Source: Xiphydria camelus (lineage: Eukaryota; Arthropoda; Insecta; Hymenoptera; Xiphydriidae). From it: a DNA stretch of 64,000 bases. This document shows positions 14,201 through 26,200 of this stretch, in pieces. Both the position numbers and the translations under genes were made by a program. The notes below the pieces were generated by a model. The model made no database searches and was not told the DNA's origin. It saw nothing but the letters and a program-made list of their open reading frames with translations. The DNA lies in contig OY783194.1 of the NCBI GenBank assembly GCA_963678675.1, forward strand, positions 36,186,278 through 36,250,277, written 5' to 3'. Within the stretch, counting starts at the first letter, position 1; each line of letters opens with the position of its first letter.

Positions 14201-17200
14201 TTTTCTGAGTGTATCGCTCGTCGTTCGCATCAGCCGTCCTTCGACTAATCGCATTATTCTCTACGAAACTGCAAACTCTATGAGATGCTGCATTCTAAAA
14301 AGCTACGCAGCTTTCTTACGTGACTCTATAGTGTAGTACCTTGTACAGCTTACAGTTTCATACAGAATAACGCCATAATTCTCCTTTACGCATATAGATT
14401 GCAGGAAGTCACTCGTGCTCGATATGCAACCGCGTTATCGCAGCCCGTGAATAATAAAACTCGACCAGTACGTATTTAATAAGCGTTCCTCGCGCGCGGT
14501 ACGCGCGTCCGAACTATTTCAGCGTTGCCACAATCTACATCTGAATCTATCTACACGTATATTCGCGCATCGCGTGTATATCATATGCACCGCGCGTAGG
14601 TATTCCGATCGCGTTTTTACCTCGCGATCTTATTCGGGCGCGTCAGTGACGTACTCGCGTCCTTCTCGAGTCTTCATTTCGGAACAATGCCGCGCGTTGT
14701 GTTTATCATATGCGTACCGAATGAAAGGTGGGCGTGGCCCGTTTCGGCCGGGAAAAGAAGGGGGAATTGCACGCACTCTTAGCAACGTGCAAATTTCGTC
14801 GCGTTCGTCGGGAATTGATATAATCGCTCTCTGTACACGGGAGCAGCGTCTACGTCACGCCGAAGCGATGAGTCAGGGTCATCCCCGGTCGGCGCGACTC
14901 GCCTTATATTGGACGGCCCTCGTCTCGGTATGAAGTTTACGCGCGTGCCTCGCGCGGACTTCGTTCGAGATTACGGGAAGTCAAATGTGCGGGAGATTCG
15001 GGGTGGACGAGCTTATCTCGCGGGGAACGTAAACGTCGAAATCGCGCGGGCGCTTTTTATCGGCGAATGTCAACAGGGAGAGAACGGAAGGGAGGAAAAG
15101 GAAGGCACTGTTACGCGTGCAGCCGCCGGGCGATGGGAGCGTCTAGATTAAAAAAAAAAAGAAATTATAGAAATTCTCTTTCCCTGATCTTCCCTCCTGT
15201 TCGTGGAAATGTATTCGTATCGGGAGAAATGCCGCATACCCAGTCCGTATATTTGACCCGCAATATTCCTAACGGTTATATAATTATAGCATCACGTACG
15301 AGGATAATTATACTCTGTACAATTTTTGTCGTAACACGCTGAATCGATCTCGTTAACGTAATTGCGGCACTCGTCAGGATCCTTCGTTCTCGGTTCTACG
15401 TGTTATTTAGCCTCACAAGATTTTCCAAAAAAAAAAAAAAAAAGAAAAGTTCGGATTCTCGGATGTAGATATCCAAACGTACACGAGGACCGAGCCCGAG
15501 CGCCGGCAGGCATACCGCACGTACACGCGTAGAGGAGATAAACCGCTCGCTATACAGCGGTCGTTAGGGATGGAATGAAAAGAGGAATCCGGATTTGTAG
15601 AACTCCTCAAAGCCGCTTGGCGCGGCGCCGTGGAATTACCCGGCGCGTTTATATCTGCCTACGGATGGAGAGGCGCGGGATATAGGCGTGTGCGGCCGTA
15701 CGGATGCAGGTTTGCGGGTATACAAAACGCGGTAGACAGTTAGGCACCGATGTGCGCCTCATTACTCACGTTCCGTATACATATACCTGCCGGCCGCATT
15801 GATACGTCCGCATTTGCGCGGACTTCCACCTCTTCTTCCTTCGTCGTCCTCCTTCCTTTCTTCTCGATTGTGTGTTCCCTCGTTGGGATCTCCGAGGAAA
15901 TAAAGGTATCAACGATTTTATCTCACACTCGGATACAGCAGGTTTCAAAGAAACGTTAAAAATAATTCCACAACTCGCGCCGCGACTATAACAGACCCTC
16001 TCCCCCTCGCATAAAATCTCGCACGCTTAATCCCCCTTCGCGCGCGGTAACGACTATTTCATCCCCGCCTCCCGATTCTCCCTCGCGTTCCATTCCATTC
16101 TTCCTTTCTTTTCGCCCGTCTCGCGTAGTATGTATCGGCCACGTTTCGCGGCCCCGTCGACCCGATAGAAACCGAAGACGCGTGACGAGACGCGTACATA
16201 CTTAATGCGGAATACAATGATTCACGAGCTGTACTCTATATAGTTAGACGCGCGTGCAATAGCATTTAAAGGCGCGATGAAAGAAGCGCGTATATAGGCA
16301 CGATCGAGCAGTGGTCCGATATGAAACATAAATCTTTCCAACGGAAGACGAGGGGGGGTGAGTTCACCCCGCCGTATACCTGTACCTCAACACGCGCGTC
16401 GCCACACTAGCCATTAGCATCTCCACGCGCACTACACACCCTTCGCTCACGCAACGCGCGTACATCGGATATGTTAATCCCGAGAGCATGAAAGGACGAG
16501 GGGGCGTTCCGCATCCGGCGGGAGGAAGCGCCGACGCGTATACGCGTAAAGTAGCGGGGCACGGTGCATGCCTACTACTTCAATCGTTACCGTTTCTTCC
16601 CTTTCGTCGGGCCGAAAGGAAAGGACAAAATTCGAGGCGTGACCGAGGAAGGGTGGAGCGCGAGGCCGACGCAGCGACTAGACGTTCCCACGGAGGACGC
16701 GGCGCGCGACACTTTTTGCATAACGAGTCTCTTTCGCGCGGAGCGGGACAGCGATGTTCTCTCTCTCTCTCTCTGTGCCATTGAGAACGCGCTACGGTCC
16801 GTAACTCGTCCGCAAGCTCTCGAAACGTGGCGTAAAAATAATCGTCGAACGCGGTGACCTCCTCTCTCTCTCTCTCTTTCTCTCTTTATCCGCCCGTCTC
16901 GTCGCAAACATCCTGCCATCCCCTGTGAGTTTTTAATGCGGGGAACTCGGGGAGCGGTTTATAAAACGCCGAGCGGGCGTGCAGGCGCATTTGTACGTAC
17001 GCGTGCGTATATCTACGGCGCGCGTTTGAATCGGGGGCGAATATAATATGCGGGAGGGGGCTGGAAATGGTCGGAGGTCTCGCGCGCGTCTTTTGGATGC
17101 TCGGGAAGAAATACTATACGGGGTGGTGTCGCGTATGAAAGGGGAATGGAACGTCAATAGGTGCTCGATATGTGTATACAGGTCGTTTTATGTCTCCTTT

Positions 17201-20200
17201 GATGTGCGCGGGGGAAGAGACGTTTTCTTTTCGGCCCGAGGGACGCGTGGATTGCCGCGCACGCGTGTCAAGTATCTTTGTTCAATGATGTTCGGTCGAT
17301 TGAACTGTTTATACCCTTTGATATTTTGCGAAAAATCGTAACCTCTAGAATTTAATTTTCGACCATCCTGTAGCTTATGTATTTTTTCGTGCTGATTACG
17401 AAAAGCTCGGCTATCAGGTCGATATTTCAAAGAAAATAGAAGATATGATTGATTTGTTATGAACGGAAACATTTGTTTTCCCCAGAAAATCGGTGATATC
17501 TCTCGGTGTTCCTTTGAGATTTCTTCAATGAATCCGTGATTTTTGGAGTTTTTAACATTTTTGAAAAATTATAAATCTGGAATGTCTGCTCGCTCGACCT
17601 CCCTATCTTGTGTATTTTTCCGTGGCTGATTAAGAAAGGCACGGTTATTGGATCGATATCTCGAAGGAAACATGAGTTATCGCCAATTTTATATACGAAA
17701 AAATTATTTTCCCCCATAATTTCGGCGAATTCGTACAAAACCGGGGGCCAACTCGAACCTAGAGCGACACCGCCGACGTCGTTAATAATTTCGGTTGACA
17801 GTTGCAATCCGGGGCACGATTCCTCGAGCGTATCGCGAGAGGGCCCCGGCTACGAACCGTGAAATGTCGGGAAGGAAGAGCGTCGGGCCCCTTTCCCCTT
17901 TCTCGAATAGCCGCTAAAACGCTTCCGCTTCCGCTCGACGCAACGATTCCACACCAGAGATAATCATCGAGGAATCACACCCGGACTTATGTGTACACAC
18001 TCGACGGCGTCGAGGGGGGAGGAGCTCACCGTCGTCGACGCCGTCGCGCGCGATAGACGAGGGGTGGAAATTTCTAACCCGAACGTGCGAGGGGCAAGGA
18101 GAAAAAAAAAAGGAGCACGCCCGGCACGCAGTTAATGACATAACGCGCGTTCGTTACGCTTCGCTATCGCGTTGAGCTATCGTACGACTCTTATATCTGT
18201 ACACGGGAAAACGGCGCGTATTTATGCAGTATGCGCGCACGTGTTTAACGCGACGGGGAACTGTCCCGCGACGTACGCGCTATCGCGTATTTAATCACCT
18301 GTGCTATAGGCTGCGCTCTAGATAAAACTTCTTAAATTATGTACATAGCGGCGAGGCTGGTTGGTGAGATACGATAACTAGCTGCTGATACGATTCAATT
18401 AACTCTTGATTTATTCGCAGTTTTTTCTCCGGGGTTATCGAAACGTCAGCAAAATTTTTGCATATCTTCTCGACGCGTCGTCCTCGAAGGCAAAAGTTAA
18501 AATAGGTCGAATATATGGATGAATGTTTATATCGACAAGTTTAACGGCTGATTACACGCGCGTCATTATCGCGCAATACGCGGGAGACGGCTGTATTTAT
18601 ATTCCGGAATGTCCGAAATATCCAGTGCGTGCGCCGTAAAAAAATGTCTGCTCGAAAATGTATGCAGTGTACCGGAAGTGCTCGTCCATTGAATTTAATA
18701 GGACTGCATTGAGTCCGATGCACAATCGTATTTGTCGAAAACTTCCAGTACATTGAGCTTCGGGTGCAGGAATCCATAACGCTGTGCGCAAACACCAGAC
18801 CTCTCTCGAGCATGTACACGTGCGTGGTCCTGCCGCACGACACACGCGGGACGTCGCACGAGAGAGCGACAGAAGCGGCTCGGAATTAGCAACCCCCGGG
18901 GATCGGCGCAGGTTCCCATTCTCCTCTATAAACTCACCCCATGCCTTTCCGGCGTTCCCCCTTTTCCGCCCCAGATTGCGGCATTTGTGTCGGCGCACGC
19001 ATACTTCCCTCGCGCCGCCGCCCGGTCCATTCCGACGATCGAGTGCGTCGCGGCATTATTCCATTCTCTCGACCGTCGCGCTACAGTTCATCGCGTTCCT
19101 CCGTCCCCGTGTCGCGAGAGAGCGAGGCCACGCGCTCGCGTCAAAATTCGTCACGGCTGTCGAAGCGACAGCGGAACGGCCGGAGGGGGATGCGACGCGT
19201 CCCCTTGTTTTTTTCTCGAATTTCTAACCCGTTTCGCTCCGACTTTTTTCGCGGTCCACGTACAGTGGCCCCTTCAGACCGGGAAAATAATTGTACGCGT
19301 GTCGAGTAAAAATATCTTCAATTTACATAATTATTCTCTAGAATGGGGATTCCGACAATGGATGGGACCAATTTTCTAAATGGAATATCGATGTCAATTT
19401 TACCAAGATATTATCCGCGTTTAATCAGACGTTCATTTTCTTCCGTCGCGATTATTTCGTTATTGGGCAATTATTATCTGAAATCGACGCTGTACTTTTT
19501 CGAAGATCACGACGCGAGCTACAAAAAAGTTCCTCACCAATGTCGGTCGAAAGTTCACGGATCGCCGGATAATCGCCGCCGAAGGGGACGCGCCGCTGTT
19601 TGACATTGGGTCGCGTCGTTGTTCCGAGTCACGAGGAGATATGTACAAACGAGCACGTGCGCGCGTACGATACGCGGTACCGCTGCGAGCCTCGGAGATC
19701 GGTACGCGCTATATATCTTACCGGCCATGCGGCCTGCGATAGCATGCGAAGTGGGTATACGCGAGGAGGGCGCACGTGCACGACCTGCTGCTGGATGGCG
19801 CTTAATTGCAGAAGCCCCGCAGGTACGGGTTCGACTCGTTCTTCACTCGAGTCCTAAGTATATACGATACGCCTCCCACTACGTAGGCGCGTGAGTGTAT
19901 AAGTATTTGTGCGGCATCGCCAGTCAGCCGAGTACCATTGGTGCCCTGCGTGGTCATGCGCGGTTATAGCCGCGCGCGACGCAAATTGGGGCTGCTTCGA
20001 CGGTATTACTCGATTTTTCGCTTTTTACAAATCGTCTTGCCTTTACTTGGTTTCTATTTCTATTACTGTCCTTTCAATTGTTTATAATTCTAATTTTCTT
20101 CGGTCCCCTCTTCATTTAAATGTATATGTGCTCTCGGGAGACCTGGTCTTGAAGCATGAGTGAATACATTCATCTTCTTCCTATATACGTGCCGTTATTC

Positions 20201-23200
20201 GAGTCAGCATCTCAAAATAAAAAAAGAATGATCGTTCTTCAAATAATTCCATTACTTACTTCCCTTTTAATTCAAATACAGTCGTGAAGATTTAATCAAA
20301 ATAAATTCTTACTTGTGAAATATCAAACACTTGTACCGTTAGCATATTTTTTTCTGCACTAACTACCACGTATTCAGCTAATACTCGTCATTCCCGTACA
20401 TATTTCCTCTCCGCGCAATAAATCCAATTGATACGGGTCCGCGGCGCGCGTCCGCAGACCCGCGCGGCGTAGCCAGTTGAGTATGTAGGTAGGCCAGGTT
20501 TACCGCTTCGGCGGTACCATCGCGGCCTGCAGCCTCGACCGCAGGAATAAGGACAATCAGACCGAAGAGAGAGAAAGAGAGAGAGAGAGAGCGGGACGCG
20601 CATTGTTGCCCGCGTGGTTTACGATCCCGGCGCATATGCTCGATACGACGCGGCGCTCGATACCGAGCGTTTTCGGCGCGGCTCCGGAGTCTCGCATTGT
20701 CGCTGGGCGCGCGGCGGAGCGACGTAAATTATCGCCGCGTGACGTTTAGAGCTCGGATGGTTCTCTGCTCGCGCGCACTCCGCGCGTGGGGTGCGTAGAC
20801 TCGTACCGAGAGAGGTGCACGTACACGGGTCAATCCAGCCACTCCCCGCGCGACACGATGCTCTCTCGAGGGTCGAACGGCTCAATTTGGCGGTGCTCGA
20901 ATTTGATCCATTGTACGTACCGTCGGCCCTTCCGGCCCCCGGTACGCGCGGGTCGTTTACCGCGGAAGTGGAATACGATCCGGCGGCGTTGCTCGTCCGT
21001 GAATTTCAAATCGGTTGCCGATTCGGGCGAGGGACGCGGGGAGGGATAATTGAAAGGAGAGAATGAGTTTAGAGTGGACCGTGGGCAGTGGCGGTGTGGG
21101 CACCTCGTGTTATATGATGTACGCGTGTATGATTTCTTACGGCGCCTACGTGGTGACTCACGATTAGAACTGCTTTTGTCACTGACAAAGGCTTGTAAAT
21201 CCTTCGGAAAAGTTGGAGAAATAACTTATTTATTTTTCCAGCCGTGCGTACACGCGTCCGACGATTATCGTAGGGCGGAAGATATTATCTTTGAATGGAT
21301 AGGATTTTTTTTTGTAAGAACAGTTTATCGTCGTAACGTAGGCATTGCTCGTGGGAAAACATTGAAACGGAACAAGCGATTAAACGATTTAACGAGCTAC
21401 GGATAACAGCCGTGTAAGCAGCAATTAAATCACTCCCGAATCGCCCGATACAAACCACACACACGGAAACACGAGCGGCAGTAAATTCACGGAGAGAGAT
21501 ACGAAATAATAATACAGGCTGAATGCACGGGATACCCCCACCACCGCGGTCTCCCTTCACGCGTTTCCCCCTTTTCCCCGCTCTCGGCCGGGCGCCCCAC
21601 CATGATGCGCTCGGCGGCACGTGGGGTGGGGTCCTCCGTGCGTGCAGCGTGAGTATACACGCGACGCATCGCTTCGTAGTCTCCGATCGGACGTCGCGCA
21701 ACGACGCATCGCACGGCGTATCTGTCGTGGATCCTTTGTAACTCTTGAGATAAATCACGCGAAGTCGTACAGTCGTACTCCTTCGAAGACCGCCGCGAGA
21801 GACGCGTTGTCCTCGCTCGGTCCTGCTTATAGAATCCCGGCCGATAATCCCGCGCGGTTAGCGGGGGCACGTGCGCTCAGTCACTCCCGTCAGCGTGACA
21901 GCGGAGGGCGAACGACGGATCTCCGAGTTAATCTCGTTTCGCCTCGTGTACACGTCGAATTGGAGAGCTCGTCTCGTGGCGCGCGAAGTATTATAACGTC
22001 AGCTGTGATGCCGCCGGGCGAAGACTTTCGTGGATGGGCCCTTTGCGTTTATACGATAGTTGGCGTTTCTCGCGTTGCGTCGATCGGGACCGAAGGGGTC
22101 GTGTGATCGGTGCGCGTTGAGGGTGGGATTTTGACGCGAGAACCTGGGTTACCGCGTGGTTTTGTTTATTTGTGTACACAGAGTTATATTCAGGAGAGTG
22201 TCAACGGTGCGCGGTGTGTGACGAGTGCGATATCGTTGTACGCTCTGGAAGTCGGAAAAGGGGCGTTCCGTCCGAATGCCAGTGCTGGAAGGTGGCGTAG
22301 CGAAGAAGCGCGGCAGCCGCAGGATGAGGATGAGGCTCTGCACCGTCTCCAAGGAGTCGTATACGCTTCTCAACAAGAATCGGTACCCACGTATATCATC
22401 CTCCTCGTTCCTCTCTCGTGCGTCTTCGCATACGCGTTATCTTACGCGGGTATTCGATGCTCTCTCCACGGCTCGGTTTCCGTATCGCGAGAGATAGGAG
22501 CTATCTGCGCGATGAAGGCGCGCGTTGCGCTGCGCCTATACTCGGGCACGCCCGAATGCATATCGCGCGTTGCAGCGGACCCGCGTGCTCCACGTAGATG
22601 CGGTTGCGAGATACGTTGCGCACGTGTGTATAACGAGTAGCACACATGAGATGAAAGGGGCGCGGTGCTGTGCGCGTAACGCGCGATGGGTTTCTTGTGT
22701 TTCAATAATTTAAAATCCCTTTGATATGATATTTTATCTGTTTCGTCGAATAACATTGCACGTCGAACACTGATTTAAAGCAATTTTTGTAACGTCGAAA
22801 CTTTCCAACATATTTAATCGACGCACAGCGAGATATCTCAAAGATTACCAGCGTTGGAACACCATCGTAAAAGAAAGCTGCGAGCAATTGAATCGCCTCG
22901 CCCACGAGCTTCGCCGTCGTAAAACTCCACATACATATTTACGCGTCCGTACGCGCGCGACGACGGTTCGCCGCCGTCCCGGCTACGATATTGGGAACAA
23001 GTAGCCGTGTATGTTCCGCCGCGTATCATAGACCCGCCTCTCACGCGCTGCAGCTGCCGCGGTTCCGCTTGCAGTGCACACTTTTTTCCGTCTCCTTATC
23101 CCGCACCCACGTATACGTATCCCGCGAATGAATCGAACCTCTGTCCGCGCGCGGAGCGGACGGCCCTGACGCGCGTTTCCCGCCGCGCGGGTGGAGCCGT

Positions 23201-26200
23201 GTCGTCGTCCGACGTCCTTCCTGTCGCCGCGTAATCGCCGCGCAATTTCGTAGTTACGAAAATTGCGGTATGAACGTTGCGTCGGCGGTTTCCCGTCGCG
23301 TATGACGTAGGTACTCACGCGCGCGCGCGCGAGTAGACGCTGCTTTCCATTTCATCGGAATCCTCGACGCATCGGCTTGTTCTCGCTTGCGCGCCAAGAG
23401 AGGCGCTCTTCCGGGAAGGAACGTTTATCGCGATTAGTCGGCTTCGCGCGCAGCTTCCGAGAAGCGGAGAAGGAGGAGACGCGAGAAGGCGGCGGGAGAG
23501 AGAGAGAGAGAGGAGAAGCGAAAGATCGAAGGAAAGGAAAAAGAGAGGAGGATATACACACGCCGGATATCCTCCTCCTTTATATTGTCGCTTCATCGCT
23601 TCGCGATCTTCTCTCTACCCACGCTTCCCTTTCCGTTGACGTCGTCGATCGAATCCCGGGATGGAAGCGCGTGGAAATTCTGGAGAATGCATAATATATT
23701 CGCCCCTCGTAAAACCGGCCCGCGCGCGGTACGTAAAGCGGAGACTGGCTCCCTCGGTATAATACGTCGTGTCGTACGCGGTCCTCTTCGTCGTTTTGAC
23801 CCTTCTTGCGTATATACGTGCATCCTCCTGCGTCGCGAGTCGTGCGGCACGCCGGCCCGCTGCTCGGGATAGGCGCCCTTGGAATCTCGCGAGATAACCT
23901 AACGGCTATTTTCGTTGGCGCGATAGTGAAAATTGCGCTGCCTGGCGCGGAGGTCTGTTCGTTTTCCAAACGGGCTTCGGATATACGCGGTGCGCGACGG
24001 AAGCGCGGTTGGATTAGCCGGCGCGCGGCAACGCGTAACTTCCGGATGTTTTTCAGAGGTGAACGCGACGGTTCGCTTTTTCCAGGAGATTTATAAGACT
24101 GCGGAGGAGAAAGAATTTTGAGACCTGATAGTCGAAAGGACGAGGATACATGTATTCGAATTTCGCGATAGACTCGGCGCTCCGTTCGCGCAACGAATAG
24201 AAGTTGCCGGCTGCGCGTGCCGAAGGTCGGCTCGGCGTTGCCTTCTGCGAAGGAGAATAATAGACGCGCGTCACGGAATACAAACGCCGCGACGACGCCC
24301 ATCTCGCGCGCAACCGCCGCGGGCCTCGTTCGTTAATTAACAATTATTAATCGGCCGCGCGGGAAAGCGAGAAGCGTTCGACGACGCTCGCTCTCTACGT
24401 TTTTCGTTTTCTTTTCTCTCCCTCTCTCTCTCTCTCTCGAGGAACTCCCACTTGAACGGTTATTCGTGACGACAATCGAATTTACGCGCGCACAATTCTC
24501 TCGCAATTCTGGATTCCATCCGCGTCGTGCTGTAAATCGCGCGTGCCCGCGGATTTACGTACCTCGAATCGTTCCCGCGGAACGTTTTGCATAGGTATGC
24601 GCGATGCGCTCGGAAGTTCCGTGTGTAGACTTGCTGGTTCTCTCTCTCTCTCTTGCTCGCGCATGAAATATCAAATGCACTCTTTTCGTGAATCTTGCTG
24701 GAGAGGGCGCGCGGTCGAATTTCGACCCAGAATATCAATGCCCGGCTGCCTGTGTGAGAGAGTGCCGGGAAATTTATTCGCGTGGAACGGATATCGAGAT
24801 TCATGGGAAAAAGTGATTTTTAAGTTTTCTCTTTCGAATCAAACATATGTTATTGGCTGCACAGCGGAGGGAATCGTACGATTGGTTCGATCAGTGTCCC
24901 CAGGGAATTTCTCTCGCGGTGATTGTCTGCTAGTGTTAAAATCGACGGAACAAATCATACACTGAACAAAAATAAATCGTAGCATTTTTTTACAAATTTT
25001 GTGGTAAATTTCGGAACAGAGTCAATTTATTGTCATGATAACTACAATTTTAGTAAACATTACAGCAACGCTTGCAACTTCTACAAATTTTACTATAATT
25101 TTTTTTTGCTAAAATTGTAGTTATCGTAACAATGAGTTGGCCTTGTCCCAAAATTTACCGCAAACTTTGTTAATATGTACTATGATTCATTTTTTCCGTG
25201 TATAGGTACGCCGTACATGGAGCCAATCACGTGTAGCCTATATCCTTTACCGCGTATCGTCCTACGTACGATCTCAAGGCTAACACCCCGCGTAATTCAA
25301 CTTCGAAGGCGAGAAACTTCAAACGAATCAATTTTTACCGCCGGTTAGGAAATACCTACTCGCGACCACGGATAAAAATCTCGAATTCTCGACGCGCGCC
25401 TCCCCGTCGAAAATCCCACGATTAATTTCCCCCGTTGCGTCGCCCGCCGCTCTTCGGGAATATATATCTTCCTCTCCGGCGTACGGTGCGCCGGGGAGAA
25501 ATGACGAATCGCGCGCGCACTCGGAGGCGTCGGAGAGACGGATGAAGCGGCCGAGTGGTAGTGGTCGTCGTCGATGGGGCGAGCGAGTGACGCGAAGAGG
25601 ATAGTATAGGAGGGAGAGACACGGAGGCACTCTCCTTCTGGACGGGAAACGAGCAATTAAGTCCGCGGTGGTCTTATCTCTCGGAAGGAGAAGAACGACC
25701 GTTCGCTCTCTCGTTGCAGGCCCTTGACGCGTACCGCGAGACGGAGGGACTCTATACGATGCCTTCGGCAGAAATCGTTTCTTCTCGTCTAGTCGGAGGG
25801 TTATTACCTACGTGCGAACCGCGCGCGCGCACGTGGACTCCGCGAAATCTCAATACGGTATTTGACTGGAAAATAATTTTCATACTTTTAAATTCAATTG
25901 GTAATTTGTATATATATTCAATATCACGTGAAAAAGAAAATGCCCGAAAAAATAATTACTCGCTGAGTTATACGTGCGTTTTTTTCTGCTGAATTTTACG
26001 ACGTCATCGAGAAGAGTCGTAAAACTGCATTTCTAAATATCGTTTTCCGGCTCAGACGAGGCGGAAAATGAAAATGAAAAAATACGGGGTCGCCTAGATT
26101 GCAACACTTTCTCTACAGATCTGGTAATCAATAAACTCGATGTTGGTCATGATCTCTTAAAATCGAAGTTTTTCCGTCAAATGAACGTTCGGAACTTCAG

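Larger units (their letters stand above)
13398..22275. other. Rapgap1 intron 1, part c
   Basis: No exon is supported. The stretch holds the CTAGCC hairpin element (13801-14213), a diverged tandem duplication (about 17325-17735), short (TC)n/(GA)n tracts near 16755, 16865 and 20575, and poly-A/T runs. CpG-rich blocks alternate with AT-rich blocks. Long open frames here lack recognisable motifs. Confidence 0.5.
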
